A stretch of DNA of 64,000 nucleotides from Acidimicrobiaceae bacterium (GTDB taxonomy: Bacteria; Actinomycetota; Acidimicrobiia; Acidimicrobiales; UBA8592). Made by a program: the position numbers and the translations under genes. The notes below the pieces were generated by a model, which worked only from the letters and a program-made list of their open reading frames with translations, made no database searches and was not told the origin of the DNA. Below are positions 16,921-25,562 of the stretch, in pieces; the first letter of the stretch is position 1; the number at the start of each line of letters is the position of its first letter. The stretch is from the NCBI GenBank assembly GCA_024641655.1, contig JAHECR010000006.1, positions 43,943 to 107,942 of the forward strand. The letters run 5' to 3'.

Positions 16921-17045
16921 GCCGGCGAGGCCTTGGTCCGTGTCGGCCCGCGAGGCCTTGGTCCGTGTCGGCCGGCGAGGCCTTGGTCCGTGTCGGCCGG
17001 CGAGGCCTTGGTCCGTGTCGGCCGGCGCGCGTTCATCCGTGTCGA
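16921..17045. repeat. 25-bp tandem repeat, four copies plus a degenerate fifth
   Basis: The unit begins GCCGGCGAGGCCTTGGTCCG and ends TGTCG. Copies lie at 16921-16945, 16946-16970 (one changed base), 16971-16995 and 16996-17020, with a decayed copy to 17045. The period is not a multiple of three, so it does not encode a protein repeat. It separates the broken LLM gene from the DUF192 gene. Confidence 0.92.
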
Positions 17046-17115
17046 CACTCGGCCAGTAGCGTTCGCTCGAGCTGCGCTGTGGGGCCCGGGGGGTAGAGCC
17101 CTACGCTGTGTTGGC

Positions 17116-17487
17116 ATGGACACGAGCGGGTTCCGGTTGGTCGTAGGGGCCGAACCGATCCCGTTGGCCATCGCCGAGACCCGAGCCGCCCGTCGAAAGG
17201 GACTGCTCGGCATGCCCGCGCTCGAGGGCGCCCTGCTGCTTCGCCGCACGTCGTCGGTGCACACGTTCGCCATGCGGTTCCCGATCGACGTCGCCCACCT
17301 CGATCGCGACCTGCGGGTGCTTCGGACCACGACGATGGTGCCCAACCGCCTCGGCCGGCCCGTGCGCGGGGCGCGCAACGTGCTCGAGGCAACCGCAGGT
17401 GCCTTCGCTCGGTGGGGTCTCCAGCCCGGTGCCGTCGTCGAGATCGCCTCGGTGGCGCCAGAAAGCTCCGACGGCAGGGTCCGATGA
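17116..17487 (+). CDS. DUF192 family protein
   Basis: A 123-residue DUF192 protein, a small beta-barrel family of unknown function. Family features are RRKGLLGMPALEG, the SSVHTFAMRFPIDV core and the C-terminal ARNVLEATAGAFARWGLQPG. No signal peptide is seen with the ATG at 17116, whereas many homologues are secreted. Its stop overlaps the rsmI ATG, so the two are co-translated. Confidence 0.85.
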   Translation: MDTSGFRLVVGAEPIPLAIAETRAARRKGLLGMPALEGALLLRRTSSVHTFAMRFPIDVAHLDRDLRVLRTTTMVPNRLGRPVRGARNVLEATAGAFARWGLQPGAVVEIASVAPESSDGRVR

Positions 17488-18320
17488 GGGCCGCGCTCGT
17501 GCTCGTCGGGACACCCATCGGCAATCTGGGCGACCTCTCCCCGCGGGCATTCGAGGAGCTCTCCGGCGCCGACGTCATCTGCTGCGAGGACAGCCGCCGG
17601 ACCGGCAAGCTGTTGGAGCTCGCCGGGGTCGTCAACCGGCCGCGGCTGCTCGTCGTGAACGATCACACCGAGGTGGCCCGTCGACGTGAGGTGGTCGACC
17701 GACTCGACCGAGGTGAGCGGGTCGTCGTCGTCAGCGACGCCGGGATGCCCGGGATATCCGACCCGGGGGAACGCCTGGTGGCGGCCGCAGTGCGTGCGGG
17801 ACACCGCATCGAGGTCGTTCCGGGACCCTCTGCGGGTGTGGCCGCGTTGGTGGGCAGCGGGCTGCCGACGGGGCGCTACGTCTTTGAGGGGTTCCTTCCC
17901 CGCAAGGGGCGTGCTCGCACCGAGCGGCTTGCCGCGCTGGCGGTCGAGGAGCGCACGATCGTGGTCTACGAGTCGCCGCACCGCGTCGCCGACACGCTCG
18001 CCGATCTCGGCGCCGCCTTCGGCCCTAATCGCCGCGTCGTGGTCGCGCGTGAGATCACCAAGCTCCACGAGGAGTTCTGGCGAGGGTCCCTCGAGGGTGC
18101 GGTGCAATGGGCGATGTCGGAGAACCCCCGTGGGGAGATCGTCCTCGTGGTCGACGGAGCCCCACGCCGCGTGGGGGCAACCGATGCCGAACTGGTCGAA
18201 GCCCTGACCGCCGCGGTGGCTGCGGGCGACAGTACCCGCGACGCCGCGGCCGGCGTCGCAGCGAACTTCGGCGTGCCCAAGCGGCGCGTCTACGACCTGG
18301 CCCTCGGCCTGGGTTCGTAG
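17484..18320 (+). CDS. rsmI: 16S rRNA (cytidine(1402)-2'-O)-methyltransferase RsmI
   Basis: RsmI methylates the ribose of C1402 in 16S rRNA with SAM, tuning decoding. The 278-residue protein has the tetrapyrrole-methylase fold: LVGTPIGNLGDLSPRA at the N-terminus, CEDSRRTGKLL, VVSDAGMPGISDPG, VVPGPSA and YESPHRVADTL. The ATG at 17484 overlaps the DUF192 stop, and the length matches the family. Confidence 0.95.
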   Translation: MRAALVLVGTPIGNLGDLSPRAFEELSGADVICCEDSRRTGKLLELAGVVNRPRLLVVNDHTEVARRREVVDRLDRGERVVVVSDAGMPGISDPGERLVAAAVRAGHRIEVVPGPSAGVAALVGSGLPTGRYVFEGFLPRKGRARTERLAALAVEERTIVVYESPHRVADTLADLGAAFGPNRRVVVAREITKLHEEFWRGSLEGAVQWAMSENPRGEIVLVVDGAPRRVGATDAELVEALTAAVAAGDSTRDAAAGVAANFGVPKRRVYDLALGLGS

Positions 18321-18493
18321 AACCTTCGCCGGCGGGTCAGGTTCCGCGGGCCTCATTGGAAGGCCAGGGAGCCTGCTGTCTCGTTTGGTCGGCGCTCGGG
18401 TCGGCTCGCTCGGCGTCGCCCACCTGCTCAGTACGGTGGTTGCCGGGCCGGTAGCCGGCCACATCGCGGCAGGGATCGCCTAACCTTCATCGC

Positions 18494-18838
18494 ATGTCAG
18501 CGCTGGATCGCTACGACGAGTGGGCGGAGTCGTTGGACCGCTTGCTCGGCCCCGCCGTCGACGACGATCCGCTCGTTGATGTGTACGACCCCGAGACGCT
18601 CGCCGCGATCGACGAAGGCCGCACTCGACCCCATACGTCGCGTTGGCGGGGCCGTGCCGCTGCAGGAGCGGTAGTCGCCGGTCTCGTGACCGGCATGCGC
18701 GAGGTGTTCGAGCCCGAGGGCGAAGCCGTGGTCGAGCTGCAGGAATCCACCCGGCGGCGGCCCGAGGCGGTAACGGTGCACCTGGCCTGGGGCAATCCGG
18801 CCGCGAGCGTCGCCGTCGTCCGGCGCTGGCTGCTCTGA
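18494..18838 (+). CDS. Small hypothetical protein
   Basis: A 114-residue protein without a recognised domain. The acidic N-terminal half (DRYDEWAESLDRLL) is followed by a short hydrophobic, Ala/Gly-rich segment (AAAGAVVAGLVTGMREV) and a C-terminal VTVHLAWGNPAASVAVVRRWLL. The frame lies between rsmI and rmuC on the same strand. The competing antisense frame is judged a shadow. Function unknown. Confidence 0.55.
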   Translation: MSALDRYDEWAESLDRLLGPAVDDDPLVDVYDPETLAAIDEGRTRPHTSRWRGRAAAGAVVAGLVTGMREVFEPEGEAVVELQESTRRRPEAVTVHLAWGNPAASVAVVRRWLL

Positions 18839-18938
18839 CACGCGGCGGCCCCGCTCCCCGAGCGCTCCCTCGACGGCGCGCCGGAGTTGGTTGGGGAGGA
18901 TCCCCGACACTGTCACACCCTGTCCTCACAATGGAAGC

Positions 18939-20330
18939 ATGACCTTGGTACTGGTTCTCGTATCCGTTCTCGCCGGTCTCGGTGCAGGCGCGCTGCTCGT
19001 CGCGGGCATCGCCCGTGATCAGCGGCGCCGCCTCGACGCCGCCCACGAGCAGCACCTGGCTCGGGCGACGGCCCTCTACGCCGAACAGCAGCGTCAGGTG
19101 GCCGCAGCCCAGCAGCACGCCGTGCAGGCAGCGGTACGGCAGGTCCTCAACGAGCGTGAGGCAACAGCGTCGCACACCGCCGCCGCGGTCACCGCCGACC
19201 GTGAGAAGACCGTGGCCTCCGCCGTCGAGAACGCGGTGCGGGTGGCTGCGGCGCAGCTCGACGCCCGCCTCCAGCAAGGGTCGCAGGAGCTCGACGCCCG
19301 CACGACCGCCTTCAACGTGCACGTCCAGAACATCACCGGACAACTCGACAAGGTGCACGGGCTCATGACCTCCTTACAGAAGGAGAAGGCACAGCAACAC
19401 GGCCAGCTCGTGAGCCAGCTCCAGGCCGCCACGAACCAGACCCAGGCGCTGCACCACACGACCTCGGCGCTGCGCGAGGTGCTCGCCAGCCCCAAGTCCC
19501 GCGGTCAGTGGGGTGAGCGGATGGCCGAAGACGTCCTCCAGGCAGCCGGGTTCAGCGAGGGCATCAACTACCGGAAGCAGCAGACGGTCGCGGGTGGCGG
19601 GGTGCCCGACTTCACGTTCCTGCTCCCACGGGGACTGCATCTGCACATGGACGTGAAGTTCCCGATCGACAACTACGTCCGGTTCCTCGAAGCCGGCGAC
19701 GATCTCGAACGCGACCGCTGCCGGTCTGCGTTCGCGCGCGATGTGAGGGCTCGCATTCGAGAGGTCCGTGATCGCGGGTACATCGACCCCGAGACCACCG
19801 TCGACACCCTGTTGATGTTCATCCCCAACGAGAGCGTGTACGCGTTCGTGCATGAGAACGACGCCGACGTGATCGACCTCGCGCTCAAGCAGAAGGTGGT
19901 GCTCTGCTCACCGCTGACCTTGTTCTCGGTTCTGGCCATCGTGCGGCAGTCCGTCGACAACTTCCGTCTCGAGCGCCGCTCGAGCGAAATCCTCGACTAC
20001 CTCGTCGAATTCCGCTCCGAATGGGACAAGTTCTCCGAACACCTCGACAAGACGGGTCGCCAGCTCGAGACCTTCAACCGTTCGTTCGAGACGCTCGGGG
20101 GCACGCGACGCAACGTGTTGGAGCGCAAGCTCCGCCGGGTCGACGAGTTGGAGGCCGAACACGAAGGTCGGGCCGAACTGATTGCCCTCGACGACGCAGA
20201 GGACGCCGTCTCGGTTCGTCGCCGGCGCTCCGAGGAGGCCGCGGTCGACGACGCCGAAGAAGTCGTCGCTGCGATCGAGGAGCGGGAGGCCAACCCGACC
20301 CCAGCCGCATGGGACGCCCGATCGGCGTGA
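18939..20330 (+). CDS. rmuC: DNA recombination protein RmuC
   Basis: RmuC proteins limit DNA inversions and carry a nuclease-like (PD-(D/E)XK-related) core. The 463-residue protein has an N-terminal hydrophobic anchor, a long Gln/Ala-rich coiled coil to about residue 185, then the family core SPKSRGQWGERMAEDVLQAAGF, VPDFTFLLPRG, HMDVKFPIDNYVRF and FIPNESVYAFVHE. The acidic C-terminal tail is variable. The ATG at 18939 gives the membrane anchor and replaces a longer frame starting upstream. Confidence 0.93.
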   Translation: MTLVLVLVSVLAGLGAGALLVAGIARDQRRRLDAAHEQHLARATALYAEQQRQVAAAQQHAVQAAVRQVLNEREATASHTAAAVTADREKTVASAVENAVRVAAAQLDARLQQGSQELDARTTAFNVHVQNITGQLDKVHGLMTSLQKEKAQQHGQLVSQLQAATNQTQALHHTTSALREVLASPKSRGQWGERMAEDVLQAAGFSEGINYRKQQTVAGGGVPDFTFLLPRGLHLHMDVKFPIDNYVRFLEAGDDLERDRCRSAFARDVRARIREVRDRGYIDPETTVDTLLMFIPNESVYAFVHENDADVIDLALKQKVVLCSPLTLFSVLAIVRQSVDNFRLERRSSEILDYLVEFRSEWDKFSEHLDKTGRQLETFNRSFETLGGTRRNVLERKLRRVDELEAEHEGRAELIALDDAEDAVSVRRRRSEEAAVDDAEEVVAAIEEREANPTPAAWDARSA

Positions 20331-20399
20331 GGACCCACGAGCCTCTCGGGGCCGCAAAGTCGCTGAGGTGAAGCGCGCCCTGCCGGTACCCTGAGCGCC

Positions 20400-22049
20400 A
20401 TGAGCACTCCTGTCCTCGTTGCCGTGGCCTGGCCCTACGCGTCGGGATCACGTCACCTCGGTCACCTTGCAGGTGCGTACCTCCCTGCCGACATCTACGC
20501 GCAGCATCAGCGCATGATCGGCAACGAGGTCCTCATGGTGAGCGGCTCCGATGTGCACGGCACACCGATCACCGTGCGCGCCGATACCGAGGGAGTAACC
20601 CCTCGCGACATCGTCGAGCGCTACCACGCCGAGTTCCTGCGGCAGTGGGACGCGCTGGGGATGTCCTGGGATCTGTTCACCACCACCGGCACGCCGACGC
20701 ACGCCGCGGCAACCCAGGCAATGTTCCTGGCTCAGCTCGAACGCGGCCACATCGATCGACGGAGCAGCACCCAGCTCTACGACCCTCAGGCCGACCGGTT
20801 CCTACCCGATCGCTACGTCGAGGGAACCTGCCCGAACTGTGGCTATGGGGAAGCTCGCGGCGACCAGTGCGACAACTGCAGCCACACCTACGACGCCACC
20901 GACCTGATCGACCCGCGTTCGAAGCTGTCCGGAGCCACACCCGTCGAGCGCGAAACCGAGCACTTCTACTTCCGGTACTCGGATTTCAACGAGCAGATCG
21001 GGGTGTTCCTCGCCGGCAAGGTCGGGTGGCGCAACCACGTGCTGAACTTCGCCAAGGGCTGGCTCGAAGACGAGGGACTCCACGACCGGGCGATCACCCG
21101 TGATCTCGATTGGGGGGTGGAGCTCCCCGTCGACGACCTCGGACCCGGCAAGCGGATCTATGTCTGGTACGACGCCGTGATCGGCTACCTCTCCGCCTCG
21201 CAGGAGTGGTCGGAGATCCAAGGAGACCCGGATCGTTGGAGGCACTGGTGGCACAACGACGATGCGCGCCACGTGTACTTCATCGGCAAGGACAACATCC
21301 CGTTCCACGCGCTGTTCTGGCCCGCCCAGCTGTTGGGCGTCGGCGATGCCATCGGGGGCCACGCCCTCCACCTGCCCGACAACATCCCCGCGAACCAGTA
21401 CGTCACCTTCAAGGGCGGCAAGGCGTCGGCGAGCCGCGGCATCGGCCTCACCATCGAGGAGGGCCTCGACCGGTTCGAACCCGATGCGCTGCGGTACGCG
21501 CTCGCCGCCAACTTCCCTGAGCAGGCCGATACCGAGATCTCCGTCGAGGAGATCGCCCGTCGCATAAACGAGGAGCTGGTCGCCACGTGGGGCAACCTCG
21601 TCAACCGGGTGCTGTCGATGATCAACAAGAATTGCGAGGGTGCCGTTCCGGCGCCCGGGCCCCTCGAGACCCTCGACGCGGAGCTCTTGGCCGCGGTCGA
21701 TCGTTCTCTGACGACTGCGGCCGCGCAATTCGATGCCGTCGAGTTGCGTGCGGCGCTCCGCACGGCGATGGACGGAGCGCAGGCGGTCAACCAGTACCTC
21801 AATGCAACGGAACCGTGGAAGCTCCAGAAGAGCGATCCGACGCGGGCTCGAACGGTGCTCTTCGTCGCGGTGAGCGCGATCAACGGGGTCCGGATCGGCC
21901 TGCACCCCTACCTCCCGTTCTCGTCTCGGGTCCTCGACGACCTGCTCGGAGCGCCGGTGGGCTGGAAGCGCGCCGAGCTGACGATCGGCACGCCCATCGC
22001 CGCGCCGACGCCGCTGTTCCGCAAGGTCGATCTCGCCGAGTTGCCGTGA
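20400..22049 (+). CDS. metG: Methionyl-tRNA synthetase
   Basis: MetRS charges initiator and elongator tRNA-Met. The 549-residue protein has the class I HIGH equivalent HLGH at 19-22, a double-knuckle zinc site (Cys144, Cys147, Cys157, Cys160) and the tail anticodon-binding domain with WGNLVNRVLSM. The KMSKS loop is unusual: GGKASASRGIG near residue 340, with the second Lys replaced by Ala. The SRG context resembles archaeal-type MetRS. No C-terminal tRNA-binding appendix is present. The stop overlaps the tatD GTG. Confidence 0.95.
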   Translation: MSTPVLVAVAWPYASGSRHLGHLAGAYLPADIYAQHQRMIGNEVLMVSGSDVHGTPITVRADTEGVTPRDIVERYHAEFLRQWDALGMSWDLFTTTGTPTHAAATQAMFLAQLERGHIDRRSSTQLYDPQADRFLPDRYVEGTCPNCGYGEARGDQCDNCSHTYDATDLIDPRSKLSGATPVERETEHFYFRYSDFNEQIGVFLAGKVGWRNHVLNFAKGWLEDEGLHDRAITRDLDWGVELPVDDLGPGKRIYVWYDAVIGYLSASQEWSEIQGDPDRWRHWWHNDDARHVYFIGKDNIPFHALFWPAQLLGVGDAIGGHALHLPDNIPANQYVTFKGGKASASRGIGLTIEEGLDRFEPDALRYALAANFPEQADTEISVEEIARRINEELVATWGNLVNRVLSMINKNCEGAVPAPGPLETLDAELLAAVDRSLTTAAAQFDAVELRAALRTAMDGAQAVNQYLNATEPWKLQKSDPTRARTVLFVAVSAINGVRIGLHPYLPFSSRVLDDLLGAPVGWKRAELTIGTPIAAPTPLFRKVDLAELP

Positions 22050-22822
22050 GCGGCGACGAAGTTCCCGACGTGCGCTGGATCGACAACCATTGCCACCTGC
22101 CACCGGGTCACGTCGGCGACGAGCGGGTCGCGGCGGCGAACGCGGTGGGCGTCGTTCGCTTCATCGACGTCGGCACCGACCTCGCCCGGTCGCAACAGGC
22201 GCTTGCCGGCGCGATCGCTCGTCCCGGGGTGGTGTTCGCGAGCGCTGGGGTGCACCCTCACGACGCCTCGGAGGGCATCGACGGCATCGCGGAGCTGCTC
22301 GCGCACGACGCGATCGTGGCCGTGGGGGAGTGCGGGCTCGACTACCACTACGACCATTCGCCCCGTGCGGTCCAGCGCGAGGTGTTCGCCGCCCAGATCG
22401 AGCTGGCCCACGCGCACGCGCTGCCGCTCATCATCCACACCCGTGAGGCCTGGGACGACACCTTCGAGCTGCTCGACGCGGCCGGCATTCCTGACCGCAC
22501 GGTGTTCCATTGCTTCACCGGCGGGCCCGACGAGGCCGACGCGGCGCTCGACCGCGGCGCCGTCTTGTCGTTCTCGGGCATCGTCACGTTCAAGAACGCC
22601 GACGACCTCCGGGCCGCAGTCGCTCGGACGCCGCTCGATCGTCTCATGGTCGAAACCGACTCGCCGTACCTGTCGCCGGAACCTATGAGGGGCCGGCCGA
22701 ACGAGCCGGCGTACCTTCCCTATGTCGCCGCTGGGGTCGCAGACGTCTTGCGAATCGAACTCCCGACCCTCGCCGACGCGCTCTGGCACACCACCCATCA
22801 CTTCTACGCGCTCCCGGAGTAG
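22046..22822 (+). CDS. tatD: TatD family metal-dependent DNase
   Basis: TatD hydrolases are TIM-barrel, metal-dependent nucleases (3'-5' exonuclease and AP activity in characterised members). The 258-residue protein shows the metal motif DNHCHLP, the glutamate strand VAVGECGLDYHYD, LIIHTREAWDD, FHCFTGG and VETDSPYLSPEP. GTG 22046 overlaps the metG TGA. metG-tatD-(rpf)-rsmA-ispE is a classic bacterial order and is kept here. Confidence 0.95.
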   Translation: MSGDEVPDVRWIDNHCHLPPGHVGDERVAAANAVGVVRFIDVGTDLARSQQALAGAIARPGVVFASAGVHPHDASEGIDGIAELLAHDAIVAVGECGLDYHYDHSPRAVQREVFAAQIELAHAHALPLIIHTREAWDDTFELLDAAGIPDRTVFHCFTGGPDEADAALDRGAVLSFSGIVTFKNADDLRAAVARTPLDRLMVETDSPYLSPEPMRGRPNEPAYLPYVAAGVADVLRIELPTLADALWHTTHHFYALPE

Positions 22823-22833
22823 CCCCCGCGATC

Positions 22834-22857
22834 GGTGCCTGGTCCGTTTCAGGCACC
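22834..22857 (+). terminator. Candidate terminator after tatD
   Basis: GGTGCCTG and CAGGCACC form a perfect 8-bp stem with an 8-nt loop, 11 nt after the tatD stop. No T-run follows. Confidence 0.55.
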
Positions 22858-22879
22858 ACGGGACCGAGCGGGGTGGGGG

Positions 22880-22992
22880 TGTCGTCGGACCCGTAAGGCG
22901 ACGGGACCCTTCAGGGCTCGAAGCGACGGTCCGACGACAGGGTTGGGCGCAGCGGCGCACCCGACGCCTGCCGAGACAATGGCAGGCTCGGG
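22880..22992 (+). other. Structured intergenic region upstream of the rpf-like gene
   Basis: Two strong stems fill this gap. TGTCGTCGGACC (22880-22891) pairs perfectly with GGTCCGACGACA (22928-22939) around a 36-nt interior. Then CCCGA plus GCCTGCC (22960-22972, one bulged base) pairs with GGCAGGC plus TCGGG (22981-22992). A promoter-like TTGCGT (23000-23005), 17 nt, TATCGT (23023-23028) follows, which would place both stems upstream of transcription; an earlier promoter would make them leader RNA. I do not recognise a conserved ydaO core. Confidence 0.5.
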
Positions 22993-23095
22993 CGTTAAGT
23001 TGCGTTCTCGTAACAGTGTTTCTATCGTGTGACGACGTTCAGCGACCAGAGGAGCAGCGCTGCCTGGAGATCGGACGGCCCCTCGCACCTTCCGG

Positions 23096-23932
23096 GTGCG
23101 GTATCTGCTGGGCGGCGTACTCGCCCTTGCCGGTCTGCTGGTCGGTTTCGTCGCGCTCGAAGACGGGGGTAAGGCAGTCGAGCTCGCCACCGAGCCGGTT
23201 GGGCTCTACCCCACGCCGCGTGCGATCGTCACGGCTGCGCCGACGCCGACGGTGGCACCCGCTCCCGCACTCGAGGCCGCGGCCCCGCTGGAGGTGGAAG
23301 CCGCCGACATGGGGCCGGCGCTTGTGGTCGGAGAACGGCTCGGTGCCCCGTCGCGGGTGATCGAAGAGTACTTCCTGCCGAACTACGTCGCCATCGTCGA
23401 TGTCGATGCGCTCGAGCCCGAGCCCACACCGACCCGGCCTCCGGCGCGCGTCGTGGCGACGGCGCCGCCGAAGCCGACTCCGACCGCAAAGCCGACGCCA
23501 CAACCGACCGCGACGGCAACGCCGGCCCCCGTCGCGTCCGGGTCGCCCGCGCCGAGCGGCCCGCCCGTCGCCACGGCGACGCCGACCCCAAACCCCACGG
23601 CGACGAGCCCGACACCGACGACGCCCCCCGCCGGTGGTGAGCCGTCTGCCGACGACTGGAACCGACTCCGTATCTGCGAGTCGGGAAACAACTACTCGAT
23701 CATCAGCACCGGGACCACCAAGTACTACGGCGCCTACCAGTTCTCGATCGGGACATGGGACTGGATGGCCAACCACACCGGCAGCGGACTCGCCGGCATA
23801 CTGCCGAGCGACGCCACCCCCGCCCAGCAGGACGCAGCCGCGCTCGCCCTCTGGCGCTACTACGACGCCTGGGCTGGCCACAACGGGTGGGACCCGTGGC
23901 CCTGGTGTGCAGATCACCTGGGATTGCGCTGA
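23096..23932 (+). CDS. Resuscitation-promoting factor (Rpf)-like transglycosylase
   Basis: Rpf proteins cleave peptidoglycan and promote regrowth of dormant actinobacteria. The 278-residue protein has an N-terminal hydrophobic anchor or signal (LLGGVLALAGLLVGFVAL), a long Pro/Thr/Ala linker at about residues 108-190, and the C-terminal Rpf domain: DWNRLRICESGNNY with the catalytic Glu, YYGAYQFSIGTWDWM, and a C-terminal WPWCADH Cys paired with the CES Cys. GTG 23096 is adopted; AGAGGAG at 23048-23054 sits five bases before an in-frame CTG at 23060, a possible non-standard start. Confidence 0.87.
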   Translation: MRYLLGGVLALAGLLVGFVALEDGGKAVELATEPVGLYPTPRAIVTAAPTPTVAPAPALEAAAPLEVEAADMGPALVVGERLGAPSRVIEEYFLPNYVAIVDVDALEPEPTPTRPPARVVATAPPKPTPTAKPTPQPTATATPAPVASGSPAPSGPPVATATPTPNPTATSPTPTTPPAGGEPSADDWNRLRICESGNNYSIISTGTTKYYGAYQFSIGTWDWMANHTGSGLAGILPSDATPAQQDAAALALWRYYDAWAGHNGWDPWPWCADHLGLR

Positions 23933-23948
23933 CCGCTACGGTGATCCG

Positions 23949-24797
23949 GTGTCGCAGCTGAACCTCGGCGCGGCCGAGATTCGCGCCGTGCTCGACCGCC
24001 ACGAGCTCGCGCCGAGCCGGTCGCTCGGCCAGAACTTCGTCGTCGACCCCAACACCATCGACCGCATCGTGCGCATTGCCAACGTGGGACCCGACGACCA
24101 GGTCATCGAGATCGGACCCGGCATCGGTTCGCTGACCGTCGGGCTGGCGGCGACCGCCAGCTGCGTCGTTGCCCTCGAGCTCGATCGCCACCTGCTGCCC
24201 GCTCTCGCCGAGGTGCTCGAGGGGCGTGGGCTTCGTGACCGGGTCGACATCGTCAACGCCGACGCCACCGAGATTGACTGGGGAACCTTCGGTGTCGCCC
24301 ACCCGGGGTCATGGAAGCTGGTGGCGAACCTGCCCTACAACGTGGCGGCCCCGGTGGTGCTGCGCATCCTCGACGAGGCGGCGTTCGTCTCGGAGGTCCT
24401 GGTGATGGTCCAGCGCGAGGTCGGCGAGCGCCTCGCTGCCGGCCCCGGCAGCGCGACCTATGGCATCCCGTCGGTCAAGGCCCAGTACTGGGCTGATGTG
24501 TCCGTGGTGGGGACGGTGCCGAGGGCGGTCTTCCACCCGGTGCCCAAGGTCGAATCGGTGCTCGTGCGGATGATCCGTCGGCCCGCCGTCGCCGACGTCG
24601 ACCGTGACGTCTTGTGGTCCCTGGTGCGCGCCGCGTTCGGGCAGCGGCGCAAGATGCTTCGCCGGTCCCTCGCCGCTGAGGTCACCGATGCGCAGTTCGA
24701 GCAAGCCGGCGTCTCGCCGACAGCCCGCCCTCAGGACCTCGACGTGGAAACCTGGGTCGAGCTCGCTCGGGCGGTGGCCGCAACCCCGAACCCGTGA
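23949..24797 (+). CDS. rsmA: 16S rRNA dimethyladenosine transferase RsmA (KsgA)
   Basis: RsmA dimethylates two adjacent adenosines in the 3' hairpin of 16S rRNA during 30S maturation. The 282-residue protein has SRSLGQNFVVD, SAM motif I IEIGPGIGSLT, the catalytic NLPYN and the C-terminal RAAFGQRRKMLRRSL helix. GTG 23949 starts the conserved SQLNLGAAEIRAVL. It follows the rpf-like gene by 16 nt, and ispE is next, a standard gene order. Confidence 0.96.
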   Translation: MSQLNLGAAEIRAVLDRHELAPSRSLGQNFVVDPNTIDRIVRIANVGPDDQVIEIGPGIGSLTVGLAATASCVVALELDRHLLPALAEVLEGRGLRDRVDIVNADATEIDWGTFGVAHPGSWKLVANLPYNVAAPVVLRILDEAAFVSEVLVMVQREVGERLAAGPGSATYGIPSVKAQYWADVSVVGTVPRAVFHPVPKVESVLVRMIRRPAVADVDRDVLWSLVRAAFGQRRKMLRRSLAAEVTDAQFEQAGVSPTARPQDLDVETWVELARAVAATPNP

Positions 24798-24854
24798 CCC
24801 CAAGGGGTCAGGGAGACTCGGCGTCACATCGTCGAGGCACTACCGTCGCGGCCA

Positions 24855-25562
24855 ATGCGGCTCCTTGCACCGGCAAAGCTCACGGTCTCGCTGCGGATCA
24901 CCGGCGTGCGCGAGGACGGGTATCACCTCATCGACGCGGAGATGGTCAGCCTCGATCTCGCCGATCGGGTGAGCATCGCGACCGGCACCACACGCGTGTC
25001 CTATCACGGCCCGCATGCCCTCTCGCTCCGCCCCGAGACCGACCTCGTCGTTCGCGCGCTCGCGCTCGTTGGCCGCGAGGCGGTGGTTGACGTCGACAAG
25101 CATGTCCCGGCCGGTGGTGGCCTCGGCGGGGGATCGAGCGACGCTGCAGCGATCTTGCACTGGGCGGGATTCGACGACTACGTGCGGGCGGCGACGATCG
25201 GGGCCGACGTTCCCTTCAGCATCCTCGGGGGCCGCTCCCGCGTCCGTGGCATCGGTGAGATCGTCGAACCGTTGCCGTTCGAAGCACGGTCCTACACGCT
25301 CGTGCTTCCGCCGTTCGGCTGTTCGACGCCGGCCGTCTACCGCCGGTGGGACGATCTGGGTGGCCCGACCGGCGCCTCGGGGAACGACCTCGAACCGGCT
25401 GCGCTCGACCTCGAGCCGCGGTTGGCGCAGTGGCGCGACCGACTCGAGGCCCACAGTGGTCGGCCGGCCCGTCTCGCCGGTAGCGGCTCCACGTGGCTCG
25501 TCGAGGGCCGCCACCCGGGGCCGGGGTTCGTGGTCGTCTCTACGACCGCGCGACGCGCTTGA
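24855..25562 (+). CDS. ispE: 4-diphosphocytidyl-2-C-methyl-D-erythritol kinase (IspE), short form
   Basis: IspE phosphorylates CDP-methylerythritol in the MEP isoprenoid pathway. The 235-residue protein has the N-terminal APAKLTVSLRITGVREDGYH, the GHMP ATP loop PAGGGLGGGSSDAA and the catalytic-region GADVPFSILGGRSRVRG. It is about 50 residues shorter than usual, with a compressed C-terminal half, but RLAGSGSTWLV is preserved. Order after rsmA supports the call. Whether the short form is fully active cannot be judged. Confidence 0.92.
   Translation: MRLLAPAKLTVSLRITGVREDGYHLIDAEMVSLDLADRVSIATGTTRVSYHGPHALSLRPETDLVVRALALVGREAVVDVDKHVPAGGGLGGGSSDAAAILHWAGFDDYVRAATIGADVPFSILGGRSRVRGIGEIVEPLPFEARSYTLVLPPFGCSTPAVYRRWDDLGGPTGASGNDLEPAALDLEPRLAQWRDRLEAHSGRPARLAGSGSTWLVEGRHPGPGFVVVSTTARRA

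Noticed and set aside
16921..17045. CRISPR-like array
   Set aside because: Units are contiguous, with no spacers; it is a simple tandem repeat.
16299..18464. 721-residue minus-strand frame over DUF192 and rsmI
   Set aside because: Shadow of two clear genes; only its low-complexity part reads through the 25-bp repeat.
18340..18481. Short hydrophobic frame between rsmI and the hypothetical gene
   Set aside because: No credible start codon or Shine-Dalgarno; probably chance.
18497..18916. 139-residue minus-strand frame opposite the small hypothetical gene
   Set aside because: The plus-strand frame fits the operon direction and has less biased composition.
22834..22992. ydaO-type c-di-AMP riboswitch
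   Set aside because: Stems are present but I cannot find the conserved core; kept only as an unassigned structured region.
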